NCBI RefSeq assembly: GCF_030866785.1
Contig: NZ_CP133018.1
Location: 2,232,001 to 2,296,000, forward strand
Length of the DNA stretch: 64,000 bases
Origin: Agromyces protaetiae
Lineage (GTDB): Bacteria; Actinomycetota; Actinomycetes; Actinomycetales; Microbacteriaceae
Direction of reading: 5' to 3'
In this document: piece by piece, positions 39,231 through 48,386 of the stretch
How the letters are laid out: each line of letters opens with the position of its first letter
How positions within the stretch are numbered: position 1 is the stretch's first letter
Notes under the pieces: model-generated
What the model saw: only the letters and a program-made list of their open reading frames with translations
Databases searched by the model: none
What the model was told of the DNA's origin: nothing
Program-made: the position numbers and the translations under genes

Positions 39231-40271
39231 ATGTGCACGGGGCTGAGCTACACGACGAAAGACCACTACTTCGGACGGAACCTGGATCTCGAGTATTCGT
39301 ACGGCGAGACCGTCACGATCACGCCGCGCAACTTCACCTTCGAGTTCCGACAGTGCCCGGCACTCACGACCCACTACGCGATCATCGGAATCGCCGCGGT
39401 CGCCGACGATTACCCGCTGTACTTCGACGCCGTGAATGAGAAGGGCCTCGGCATGGCCGGGCTGAACTTTCCTGGCACGGCCGAGTACAAGCCCGCGGCT
39501 GATCAGCGCACGAACGTCGCACCCTTCGAGTTCATCCCCTGGGTGCTGGGCCAATTCGAGACCGTCGAAGACGTGAAGACCGCGCTCGAAACCGTGAACG
39601 TGCTCGATGTGTCGTTCAGTCAGGCGTTCCCGGTCTCGCCGCTGCACTGGATCATCGCCGACAAGGAGCGATCGATCACGGTCGAAAGCGTGCGCGAGGG
39701 TCTCCGCGTGTACGACAACCCGTTCGGGGTGCTGACCAACAACCCCACCTTCGACATCCAAACGTTCACGCTCAACAACTATCAGCACCTCTCGGCCTAC
39801 CCGCCAGAGAACCACTTCGCCCCGGACGTGAGTCTCGACACATACAGCCGCGGCATGGGAGCGATCGGCCTTCCCGGCGACCTGTCGTCAGCGTCTCGGT
39901 TCGTGAAGGCCGTGTTCACCAAGATGAACTCGGTCGCCGGCGAGTCCGAATCGGAATCGATCAGCCAGTTCTTCCACATCCTCGGGTCGGTCGCGCAGCA
40001 GCGCGGGTGCGTGCATGTCGGCGACGACGGCAAGTTCGAGATCACGATCTACTCGTCCTGCTGCAACGCCGACCGCGGCATCCTGTACTACACGACGTAC
40101 GAGAACTCCCAGATCACGGCGGTGGACATGCACAACGAGGATCTCGACGGGTCGGCGCTCGTGGAGTATCCGATGGTCAAGAGCCAGCACGTGCTGGCGC
40201 AGAACTCGCCTGCCGGTCAGCGTCCGCCGAACATGACGCAGCCGATGGACGCGACTCCCACCCGAACGTGA
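39231..40271 (+). CDS. choloylglycine hydrolase/penicillin V acylase family amidase
   Basis: A 346-residue Ntn-hydrolase. The nucleophile is Cys2, exposed after removal of Met1 (MCTGLSYTTKDHYFGRNLDL). Conserved residues include Arg and Asp in FGRNLDLEYSYGE, Asn-Pro in FGVLTNNPTFD, and the C-terminal TTYENSQITAVDM strand. Relatives cleave bile-salt amides, penicillin V or acyl-homoserine lactones; the substrate cannot be decided here. No signal peptide. Base composition is about 53-55 % GC in the lines I counted, well below its neighbours, which suggests acquisition. It ends 71 nt before the left island repeat. Confidence 0.88.
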   Translation: MCTGLSYTTKDHYFGRNLDLEYSYGETVTITPRNFTFEFRQCPALTTHYAIIGIAAVADDYPLYFDAVNEKGLGMAGLNFPGTAEYKPAADQRTNVAPFEFIPWVLGQFETVEDVKTALETVNVLDVSFSQAFPVSPLHWIIADKERSITVESVREGLRVYDNPFGVLTNNPTFDIQTFTLNNYQHLSAYPPENHFAPDVSLDTYSRGMGAIGLPGDLSSASRFVKAVFTKMNSVAGESESESISQFFHILGSVAQQRGCVHVGDDGKFEITIYSSCCNADRGILYYTTYENSQITAVDMHNEDLDGSALVEYPMVKSQHVLAQNSPAGQRPPNMTQPMDATPTRT

Positions 40272-40312
40272 GCAGACGGGTTCGAACGGAGTTCGCCGAA
40301 ACGCAACACAAT

Positions 40313-40338
40313 GGCCCGGCCTCCGAAGAGACCGGGCC
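40313..40338 (-). terminator. displaced tRNA-Asn terminator at the left island flank
   Basis: A 7-bp stem (ggcccgg / ccgggcc) with a 12-nt loop, followed on the minus strand by a T-rich stretch (attgtgttgcgttt). It lies directly beyond the left tRNA fragment. Before the island inserted it would have followed tRNA-Asn. Confidence 0.6.
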
Positions 40339-40342
40339 TGAA

Positions 40343-40385
40343 CTGCTCCCCCACTTGGACTCGAACCAAGAACCTATCGGTTAAC
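40343..40385. repeat. left attachment-site repeat (tRNA-Asn 3' fragment)
   Basis: 43 nt identical to 59266-59308. It comprises the discriminator, acceptor 3' strand, T arm and anticodon-arm 3' side of tRNA-Asn. The match stops abruptly at 40386, where the tRNA would continue. It is a crossover-site copy left by integration. Confidence 0.9.
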
Positions 40386-40467
40386 GACCTCGTACCGGGC
40401 TGGCGCAGGATCCGGCCGAGGTCCCGCGGAATCAGAGGCATCGCCGGAGGACTTACAGGCGCCGGCA

Positions 40468-40827
40468 TCACGGGATTTCACCGGGAATCATCTCATTCCG
40501 TGTCAATATTGCATCGTATTTTGCACTGGGCAGTTTCATGTTGCGCACGAAGCGAACGATGTCGAATCCTCGGAGTGTCGACCTGCGTAGATCGTCGCGG
40601 ATGTCGCGACGAGGATCGTGCCGAACACAGCCGCGTTGATAGAGGACGGCCCGCCATGCTCCGTCCACTCGTCCCGTTCGAGCCCGCGTGTCGGCGGGAT
40701 CGTCCATCGGCTTGACACCCAGACCCGCCGAAGCGTCGTCACGCTGCAGTTTCTCGAGGAACGTCTGCACCTTCGCCTTGGGTGTTGTCGAGTGTCGGCC
40801 GGGGCGTTCGAGCAGAAGCACGAGCAC
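40468..40827 (-). pseudogene. truncated frame after mcrC, possible helicase N-terminus remnant
   Basis: A 119-codon frame starting one base after the mcrC stop. FLEKLQRDDASAGLGVKPMD and TRTGRVDGAWRAVLY-like residues (RARTGRVDGAWRAVL) recall the RelE-like N-terminal segment found ahead of some UvrD-type helicases. After about residue 60 the likeness ends and the frame stops near the island end. I read it as the decayed stub of a sixth operon gene. A small RelE-like protein is the alternative. Confidence 0.4.
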
Positions 40828-40828
40828 T

Positions 40829-42091
40829 TCATGCCGGAGTCTGTTCGATGACGGGAGCAGACAGCAGATCGAGATCGATGCGACCCGACACAGAGCGATG
40901 CAGCACCGCGCTCGCGATCCGGTCGATCGCGGCTAACGATTCGCGGGGCGATACGGCGAGGTCGAGTGGCACCTCGGCGATCTCAACGCCCGAGTGGATG
41001 ACTCGGCGGGTGATCGCTTCCCCACCCTGCGCGTAGACGAGCAGCGCCTCGGTCACCTCTAGCGCGGTGCAGTACGCGAGCATCTGGTACTTGTCCGCGT
41101 TCGGATAACGACCGGACGCGTCGGCCGCCTTGTACTTCGCATCGAGCACCGTGCGGGGGATGCCTCGGTCGAGGTGGACGAGGTCGACCGCCATGGGTAC
41201 CCGCGAGCGGCCATCCGTGCGTTCGGTGTCGAGGTGTGCGCGGTACTGCGCTGCGAGCCGAGCGCCGCGACGCGCGAACGCCTCGCCGAGCGCCACGGTG
41301 ACGAAGTCTTCGAACACCTTCCACATCGAGACTGCGAACGCAGCGACCTTGATGCCGCCATTCCCGTTCTGCGCTGACGAATTGGCGAGAATGACCTCGG
41401 CCAACCGCAGCACGGGGTGGTAACGCTCGTTCAAGCGAGTTGCCCGCCACTCGGGTCGGCGTTGGTTCGGGCGCAGTACCGCCACCCCCGAGAGCCGGTT
41501 GTCGAGATGTGCGAGTCGCGCGCGAACACCTCGTGCAATGCCGGGCACGGCGCTCATCCGCCTGAGGGCGGTTCGCAGGATCTGGTTCTCGGCGATGTCG
41601 ACGAGGTAGTCGTCGTAGCTCACCTCGAGGGGCACGGCGCGCCCGGGGCGCGCGCGAAGCTGGTCGCCCACGCGGATTCGGCCGCGCACGACCATGGAGG
41701 ACTCATCGACCGTGCGGTACCCCTGCAGCACGCCGTGCATCAGCGCATGGTCGGCTAGGCGCGCGAGACTCTCCGCGAGCGCGGGCCACAGTTCGTCGTA
41801 CCGTTCCGCCTCGACAGTCTCGGGGCGGAATCCGGGATCTGCGGCGTACCCCAGCATGAACACGAGGTGTCCGAGCTTCACCCGCCGCTTCGGCCAAACC
41901 TCGACCTGAACGTCGCCAGCTCTTACCGCCCCAACGAGTCCGGCCGGACGAACCATCCAGCCCTGCTCGAGATCAGGGCGGAGGTCGAGGAACCCCGTTG
42001 CGCTGAGCGCCGCTGCCTCGGCTCGCGTGAACTCTGCTCGCACGCCGAAGGCCGCGGATTCGTCAAGCTGGATCCGACGGAGCTCGCTCAT
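40829..42091 (-). CDS. mcrC: McrC-family nuclease subunit
   Basis: 420 residues. The C-terminal half holds a PD-(D/E)XK nuclease site: MAVDLVHL near 297 (Asp) and TVLDAKYKAAD near 315 (Asp-x-Lys). The N-terminal half contains GAVRAGDVQVEVWPK, the McrC/DUF2357-like binding region. McrC stimulates McrB GTP hydrolysis and cuts DNA. It follows mcrB with a 4-nt overlap and is the last intact gene of the operon. Confidence 0.88.
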   Translation of the reverse strand: MSELRRIQLDESAAFGVRAEFTRAEAAALSATGFLDLRPDLEQGWMVRPAGLVGAVRAGDVQVEVWPKRRVKLGHLVFMLGYAADPGFRPETVEAERYDELWPALAESLARLADHALMHGVLQGYRTVDESSMVVRGRIRVGDQLRARPGRAVPLEVSYDDYLVDIAENQILRTALRRMSAVPGIARGVRARLAHLDNRLSGVAVLRPNQRRPEWRATRLNERYHPVLRLAEVILANSSAQNGNGGIKVAAFAVSMWKVFEDFVTVALGEAFARRGARLAAQYRAHLDTERTDGRSRVPMAVDLVHLDRGIPRTVLDAKYKAADASGRYPNADKYQMLAYCTALEVTEALLVYAQGGEAITRRVIHSGVEIAEVPLDLAVSPRESLAAIDRIASAVLHRSVSGRIDLDLLSAPVIEQTPA

Positions 42092-44412
42092 TCCGAATCG
42101 ATGCCCGTTTCAGACGGCCCGGTTGGACCCACTGACTGTACGGCTCGCCCTTCGTACTCCGCTGTCCCAGTATCGACCGCGAGGTCGACCGGTCCCAGCC
42201 TTCGCGAATCGACCGCGCGCAGCAGCGCGTCGAGCCCGAATTGCTCACGGATCACCTCGGGCGATCGCTGCCCGTAGTAGTGGTCCTCGAGCAGCGGCAG
42301 GATGTCGTACTTCCAGATCCGTTCGAGCCCAGCCTTCGTGCTCGCGCTCGTCCTCATTAGGAATGACGGCCCAATCTGCAGGTCCCGCTCGTCGATGCGC
42401 GAGTTGAGCTCGGCGAGCAACTGCGCCCGCAGCGTGTCGACATGGTTCGCCCGCAGGTACGACTCGAGCACGCTCTTCGTCGGCTCTACCGCCGGGTGCA
42501 ACTCGACGAACGGGAACCGCCTCCGGATCGCCGCGTCAACCAGCGAGATCGAGCGGTCAACGGTATTCATCGTGCCGATGATGAAGAGGTTCTTGGGCAG
42601 GCGGAATTCCTCGATGTCGCCGCTGTACTGCAACCGCACGGCTTCATTCCGGTACTCCAGTAGGTAGTACAGCTCGCCAAACACTTTCGCGAGATTGCCA
42701 CGGTTCATCTCATCGATGATCAACACGTAGGGCGCATCGGCGTTCTCGGCCAGCCGCGCCTCGTCGGCGATCTGGCGAAGCGGGCCGGGCTTTAGCTCGA
42801 AAGTGACGGTTCCCGACTCGGTCGATGGCCGAAGTCCCTCGAAAAAATCCTCATACGCGTATGACGGATGGAACTGTACGAGACGAACCCGGCTGCGGTC
42901 ACTGCCGACGACGTGCCGAGCGATCGCCTGCGCCACGTAGGTCTTGCCGGTGCCCGGAGGGCCGTAGAACACGAGCTGCTGCCGGTCTTGCAGCAGCTCG
43001 ATGATCTCCTGCAGGCTCGGGCGGGGCATGTGCAGCGATGCGGCTAGTTCGTCGGTCCCGGCCGGGAGCTCCGGCACCGTGGCAACGGGCGGAGGAAGTG
43101 GCGGCTCATCACCCGACAGGTCGTCATCGTCAATGCGACGTTCGGGCGCGAGGTACTGGTCGAGCACACCGAGCGCACTCGTCACGTCGACCACCGCTCC
43201 CTGGCCATCGAGCAGAGAAGGCAGGGGCTCGGGCAGATCCTTCAGGCCGGGTGCGCTCGCTGACCAGGCGGCTGGTCGACGCAGTCGAGACGAACCGCCC
43301 TCGACGAGTTCGGCGTCGCCGAGGACACTTCCCACGACCAACGCGTCGTCGAGGATACCGACGATGACGTCGTCGGCCGACATCTTGAGGATGAAGTCGG
43401 AGTACTCGCGCACCAGCGTCAGGCGCTGCGCGTACGTGAGATGGGCGTAGCCCGACTCCACAGCGGCGCGGATCGTCGGCTGTGCCGCGGTGGCGACATC
43501 CAGCTCGAGGTTCGTTGCGGGCAACGACACGAAACCGTCGTCGAGCCACGACTGCACGAGAGCCGCGCCGCCCTGTTTGGCCCGGACGAGCCACGCTCGC
43601 CGACCTGCGCTGGTCTTCACCTCCCACTGCGAACGGTAGGGCTCGCGGTACCAGTGCACTCGACTGCCAGCCGCGTCATCGACCTTCGTGCGGATCGCCT
43701 CGAGGTCTCGGTTGATCGCCTCCTCATCGTTTCCAGACGCTCCCCCGATCTCGTGCGCGAAGGCGTCGCGGATGAGCTTGCGATCCGCCGCCCGGACGAC
43801 GGCTTCGTATGAGCCCGGCCACGTCAGGTAGCAGATCGATGCCCGGATCGCCGGCGAATCCTTCGGCGTCGTCGCCACGAGCGCGCCGAACGCCCAGGGG
43901 TTGCCGAGCGCCGCGCGACGTTGGTCGTCGGTCGCATCGAACCAGGTTTCGACAAAACGGCACATCCACAGCAGCTGCGCCCAGACCTGCACCTTGAAGC
44001 CGACGCCACCGCGGAACACCCCCGGCAGTTCGACTGCCCGGCGCATCCAGTCCGGCGTGGCTGGGCGCGAAGGCGCCCACGAGAGCACGCGATCGACGCG
44101 CTCGATCTTGGTCGTCGGCTTGAAGTCGCTCAGCGGCAGTACATGGACGAACAGCAGTTCCGCGACGAAAACGAGTAGGTCGTCGGATTCGCTGCCGATC
44201 TGATCCGACAGCTTCTCGAAGAACGACCGGTCGCCGAGGTCGGCATTCTCGCCACCGACGAGAGCCGAAAGCCGGCGGGCGTTCTCGCGGGTCCACGTCG
44301 GGCGACCGAGGATCGGAGAGGGCTCGCCGCGGAGCCCCGCGCCCAGCACGCGCCACGCCGCATCTTCCAGCTCTGGGCTGGGTCCGCTCCCCCGGTCGAT
44401 TGCGTCGGTCAT
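42088..44412 (-). CDS. mcrB: McrB-family AAA+ GTPase with unusual N-terminal half
   Basis: 774 residues. The AAA+ module starts near residue 470: VFYGPPGTGKTYVAQAIARH, YVLIIDEMNRGNLAKVFGEL and the McrB signature MNTVDRSISLVDAAIRRRF. About 450 N-terminal residues precede it. They are acidic and helical, and I do not recognise an EVE, DUF3578 or other known reader domain in them. The N-terminus of McrB normally recognises modified DNA, so this part probably sets target choice. ATGA overlaps link it to the methylase gene upstream and mcrC downstream. Confidence 0.87.
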   Translation of the reverse strand: MTDAIDRGSGPSPELEDAAWRVLGAGLRGEPSPILGRPTWTRENARRLSALVGGENADLGDRSFFEKLSDQIGSESDDLLVFVAELLFVHVLPLSDFKPTTKIERVDRVLSWAPSRPATPDWMRRAVELPGVFRGGVGFKVQVWAQLLWMCRFVETWFDATDDQRRAALGNPWAFGALVATTPKDSPAIRASICYLTWPGSYEAVVRAADRKLIRDAFAHEIGGASGNDEEAINRDLEAIRTKVDDAAGSRVHWYREPYRSQWEVKTSAGRRAWLVRAKQGGAALVQSWLDDGFVSLPATNLELDVATAAQPTIRAAVESGYAHLTYAQRLTLVREYSDFILKMSADDVIVGILDDALVVGSVLGDAELVEGGSSRLRRPAAWSASAPGLKDLPEPLPSLLDGQGAVVDVTSALGVLDQYLAPERRIDDDDLSGDEPPLPPPVATVPELPAGTDELAASLHMPRPSLQEIIELLQDRQQLVFYGPPGTGKTYVAQAIARHVVGSDRSRVRLVQFHPSYAYEDFFEGLRPSTESGTVTFELKPGPLRQIADEARLAENADAPYVLIIDEMNRGNLAKVFGELYYLLEYRNEAVRLQYSGDIEEFRLPKNLFIIGTMNTVDRSISLVDAAIRRRFPFVELHPAVEPTKSVLESYLRANHVDTLRAQLLAELNSRIDERDLQIGPSFLMRTSASTKAGLERIWKYDILPLLEDHYYGQRSPEVIREQFGLDALLRAVDSRRLGPVDLAVDTGTAEYEGRAVQSVGPTGPSETGIDSE

Positions 44413-47400
44413 GCTGACTCCTTCTCCGGATGCCTCGGGCCGAAGCCGGGCGCGGGATCGAGGGACGATACGAATATGGTTCCCTCGTCGATGCAGCGCT
44501 GTATCGCGTCGTAGTTTTCAAGGACTAGGCGCTTGGTGCGGTACTCACCGAACTCGGCCTCATCGCTCCTTTTCACACTCCAGAAGCTGTCCATCATGTA
44601 CTCGAGTTCGTCCCGCGATGTGCCGTAAAGGTGGAAAAACGCGGCCTCGATCTCGGCCCGCATCAGTTCGCGGCGGCGCGTGTTCCAGACGAAAGGCGCA
44701 ACTCCATCGTCGAGCACTCGTCCCCAGTCGGCCATCGCCCACGACGTGTAGACGAGTTCGGCCAGTCGAGGACGCAGCCATTCGCCCATGCTTTGTCCCG
44801 CCCAATGAACCGTGGCTTGAAAGCTGTGAGGAGAGAGTACCGGGAGCTGATTTGCGATGAAGAAGTTGACGTGGCTGCCACCGACCTTGAGGCGAGCGAC
44901 AAAATCGAACACATACGAACTCAGCAGAGGCACCAGCATCCACCCATCGGGACCGGCCGTAACGATTGGAAGATTGTTTCCGACCGCGGACACAGGCCAC
45001 ATCGAACTCACAATCGTTCGCTCGTTCGTTGCATTTGTGGTGTCTCGGAACCCAAACCAGGGCCCGACCTGGCCAGCTTGCTTCTGAACCTCGCGCTCAG
45101 CTACCCAATAACGAGGCAATGACTCGAACTCCGGCGACGCCTTCTCGTCGTCTGTGACTCCACGGATATCCTCGCCATCCATGGTCGCCCATCGATGGTC
45201 GTAGTGGTGGACCATCTTTCCTTCGTATAGCGGGAGCATCCGCTCGTTGCCACGATGAAACACGTTGCCCACGAGAACCCAGCCGTCGGAAGCGAGATCA
45301 TCCCGGGTTCGGAAGAGCTCTGAATCGCTCGTCATATTGAAGAGACCCTGTATCAGAGAAACCCCCCAAGGATTGCCATGCTCCAAGTCATTCCTGTTTA
45401 TCCAGATTGGCGCGCGTCGGTAGATCGCAAGCGCAAGCTCTGCATCATGTCGAGTACGAAACACGGGCGCCGTGCCCGTATTCGGGTTCAGCAACAGAAT
45501 CTCCTCGGACGAGAGGGCGAATCGCGCAACCCCAATGCTTTGCGGGTTATTCAAGAAGAACGCGAACTGAGCGCGATCGATCGAGCGATCTCGCCCACCC
45601 ATCGCGAGGATGCAGAACTTTGTGCGCGAGTCGACCGCCCCGAAGAGCTTCTTCGTGTTGTCAAAGTCGTACAACGCAGCTAGCGAAGATGATCTGACGA
45701 TGTCTTTGAAGAAGTATTGAGTGTTATCGTCAGTCGCGATACCTGTCTGGACGATCACACCCGAACACCCAAAGGGCGTGGTCAATGTCCGGAAAAGTTC
45801 AGCAAAGACGGCGTACATGTTTACGCGTCCACGCCCAGTTAGCGGGTACCGACCGTTCGCAGTGAACTTGCGCAGACCGTCGATGCGTCGCTTTTCAGTT
45901 CGATACTCGCGATCGAGGATCGGATCGGTCTCGGCGAGCCTAGCAATAAGCGCCTTTCGCTTCGAACCAGTGGCGCGAGCGATCTCCTCATCGCGCGAGG
46001 CGAAGAACTCCTTCTCCCGTAACTCGATCTGTTCCCACGGCGGGTTGCCGAGCATGCATGAGAATCCGCCTGCCCAACCGTCCGGCCCGGCATCTTGCCC
46101 CTCCAGTTCGCCGAAGATTTCGGGGAACTCGAGGTGCCAGTGGAAGAACTGGTACTCCCTCGACAGCGCTTCCACATGAGCCGCCGTTACAGCGTGCTGC
46201 CTCGCACCCTCCGTCGTCGCCAGGTCGTCGACGACGGCGGTCGTCGGTGGCGGCGGGGCATCCATCACCAGCGGCCAGACGAACGCGGCAGCCCAGGCAT
46301 CCGCTCGCAGCTGGAGCACGCGCCGCTCGGGCGATGCCATCAAGGCATCCCATTCCGCTCCGCGCGAGCGGATGCTGGCGAGGTCGTCGGTGGGCGCGGT
46401 CAGTCGACCGCGTGCCGCCGCGTAGGTCTTCGCGAGTTCGGGGTCGCTGAAGCCGCCGAGCAGGCCTTGGCCCTTCAGCTCGATGCCGTTGCGCTTGCGA
46501 ACGCCGGCGGCGACCTTCTTGTCGTCGCCCTCGATCTCCTTGAACGCGTCGGTGGGCACGCCCGCCCTGAGCAGCGCCGGAGTCGTACCGAACAGGCTGT
46601 TGCCGATACGGATCCGGGCGTCGAGGAAGCCGAGGGGTTTCCCCGGCTCGAGCGCTTCGAGCCAGAGCGAGACCTTTGCGAGCTCCGCCGCGAGGTCGTT
46701 CATATCGACGCCGTAGATGCAGCGCGCGACGACGTCGTGCAGGGCGTGCTGCACTGTCTCGGAAGTCGGCTCGTCCTCGCCCGAGCGCACCTGCGCCAGC
46801 CGGCGCGCGATGCGCCGTGCCGCGGCGACCAGGAAGCCGCCCGACCCGCTCGCGGGGTCGCACACGGTGACGGACAGCAGGTTGCGTTCCTTCTCCTCCG
46901 CCGTCGTGCCCGACGTGACCGCGTCGTCGAGCACCGGGTCGAGTGCCGAGTCCAGCAGCGCGGAGACCAGCGCCGGAGGCGTGTAGTAGGAGCCGGTCGT
47001 CTTGCGCTCGTTACCCGAGAGGTGCTCGAGCCGGAATTCCTGAGTGTCGAGGTCGACCCTGGGCACCAGCTCGAGCAGGGACTCGTAGACCCCGCCGAGT
47101 TCCTCGGCACCGAGGTGGCGGTAGTCGATCGGTTGCGTGCGCTCGTTGCGGAGCTTGATCCACGCGAGATGCCGCATCGCGGTGAGGAGCGCTTGGTTCG
47201 TCAACTCCGCGCCAAGCAGCAGGTCGCGGTTCGGAGCATCCTCGATGTCGGGTGCGCGCCGGTCGGGGTCGAAGAGCCCGCCGAGTGCCGGAACGCCGAG
47301 CTGAGGCATCCCGTTGCCACCGAGTGCCGCGAGCACCATGCGCAGCGACCGCCACAGGTCGGGGTGCACGCCGCCCGAACGGAGCCGTGAGAGCTTTCGC

Positions 47401-48386
47401 AGCCTCACCGTCGAGAAGTACTGCTGGTAGCGCTCGCGCGCCTCGGCCGGCGCCGCCGGGTCGAGCAGTGCGCCGCGGTCCTCCGCGACGAACGCGAAGA
47501 GCAGCCGGTAGATGAGGCGCAGCAGCGCCTTGTGGTACTCGCGGTCGCTCAGGATGCCCCGGTGCAGCGCCGCACGGAGCCAGTCGTTCTTCGGGTTCGC
47601 GAGGAACCCGGTGCCCAGTGCCTTGATCGCTTCCTCAACGCCGCGACGAAGATCCTCCAGCGCACGTGTGCCGGCCTCAGCGGCCTCGGATCGCCATGCC
47701 TCGAGCCAGCAGTCGGCCGGGCCGGCCTCGGTGCCACCACGCTTCTCGACACGTGACTGGTGGCACAGCAGCCAGAGCATCTGGAACTCGGCGTACAGCT
47801 CGCCGTCGAAGATCGCCTCGAGGTCGAACTCGACGTAGGCGGAGCCTGCGAACGCGGTCGAGTCGCGCAGCAGCCGCAGCCGCACGCCGTTGCTCAGGAT
47901 GCCCCAGAGGTCGTCGTCGGTGCGGTTCAGGTACTCCTGCAGCATCGCCTGCGGCGCGCGTGCCGCGCCGGCGATGTTCGCGTTCCGCCGGTCGAGGTCG
48001 GCCCCCGGGCCGAGCAGGTGGATCGGCACGTGAGCCCAGCGGTGCGAGATCGGGTACTCGGTGCCCTCGATCGTGACGGCGGTCGCAGCAGGCAACCGCC
48101 CGTATCCGAGTTCGTTCAGCAGCACGAGCAGCCAACGGTCGCGCGCGCGGCCGGTGCCGGCCGCCGTCGCGTCGGTCGCCGCCGCTTCGCGCCATGCGCT
48201 CCATGCACCCCGCAGGTACGACCAGGCGCGAGCCGCGGCATCCCGAGGCTTCTCGTTGCCGACGAGGTGGTACGACGACGACGACAGGCTGGCAGGGTCA
48301 CTGAGTTCGTTCGCCTGTATGCGCTGCATGAGCGCAGCGGGCAGCACACCGCCGACCACCTTGATGGCCTGCAGTTCGCCGCTCAC
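44409..48386 (-). CDS. large N6-adenine DNA methyltransferase (type IIG/DrmMI-like)
   Basis: 1325 residues. SAM motif I is VCDPASGSGGFLVAAARR near 507; the catalytic NPPW is in MLGNPPWEQIELREKEF near 780. The N-terminal 450 residues have WGILSNGVRLRLLRD, like the nuclease-associated part of Eco57I-type enzymes, but no clear catalytic Asp-Glu-Lys set. Residues about 850-1170 are the likely target-recognition region, and their DNA is visibly less GC-rich than the rest. It probably marks host DNA for the system. PglX of BREX and DrmMI of DISARM are the nearest relatives I can name. The start is GTG, overlapping the SNF2 gene by 4 nt. Confidence 0.83.
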   Translation of the reverse strand: MSGELQAIKVVGGVLPAALMQRIQANELSDPASLSSSSYHLVGNEKPRDAAARAWSYLRGAWSAWREAAATDATAAGTGRARDRWLLVLLNELGYGRLPAATAVTIEGTEYPISHRWAHVPIHLLGPGADLDRRNANIAGAARAPQAMLQEYLNRTDDDLWGILSNGVRLRLLRDSTAFAGSAYVEFDLEAIFDGELYAEFQMLWLLCHQSRVEKRGGTEAGPADCWLEAWRSEAAEAGTRALEDLRRGVEEAIKALGTGFLANPKNDWLRAALHRGILSDREYHKALLRLIYRLLFAFVAEDRGALLDPAAPAEARERYQQYFSTVRLRKLSRLRSGGVHPDLWRSLRMVLAALGGNGMPQLGVPALGGLFDPDRRAPDIEDAPNRDLLLGAELTNQALLTAMRHLAWIKLRNERTQPIDYRHLGAEELGGVYESLLELVPRVDLDTQEFRLEHLSGNERKTTGSYYTPPALVSALLDSALDPVLDDAVTSGTTAEEKERNLLSVTVCDPASGSGGFLVAAARRIARRLAQVRSGEDEPTSETVQHALHDVVARCIYGVDMNDLAAELAKVSLWLEALEPGKPLGFLDARIRIGNSLFGTTPALLRAGVPTDAFKEIEGDDKKVAAGVRKRNGIELKGQGLLGGFSDPELAKTYAAARGRLTAPTDDLASIRSRGAEWDALMASPERRVLQLRADAWAAAFVWPLVMDAPPPPTTAVVDDLATTEGARQHAVTAAHVEALSREYQFFHWHLEFPEIFGELEGQDAGPDGWAGGFSCMLGNPPWEQIELREKEFFASRDEEIARATGSKRKALIARLAETDPILDREYRTEKRRIDGLRKFTANGRYPLTGRGRVNMYAVFAELFRTLTTPFGCSGVIVQTGIATDDNTQYFFKDIVRSSSLAALYDFDNTKKLFGAVDSRTKFCILAMGGRDRSIDRAQFAFFLNNPQSIGVARFALSSEEILLLNPNTGTAPVFRTRHDAELALAIYRRAPIWINRNDLEHGNPWGVSLIQGLFNMTSDSELFRTRDDLASDGWVLVGNVFHRGNERMLPLYEGKMVHHYDHRWATMDGEDIRGVTDDEKASPEFESLPRYWVAEREVQKQAGQVGPWFGFRDTTNATNERTIVSSMWPVSAVGNNLPIVTAGPDGWMLVPLLSSYVFDFVARLKVGGSHVNFFIANQLPVLSPHSFQATVHWAGQSMGEWLRPRLAELVYTSWAMADWGRVLDDGVAPFVWNTRRRELMRAEIEAAFFHLYGTSRDELEYMMDSFWSVKRSDEAEFGEYRTKRLVLENYDAIQRCIDEGTIFVSSLDPAPGFGPRHPEKESA

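Noticed and set aside
40311..40715. Plus-strand frame containing SPTWTRTKNLSVN
   Set aside because: This peptide is the antisense reading of tRNA-Asn, a known annotation artefact; the same string appears in the right att copy.
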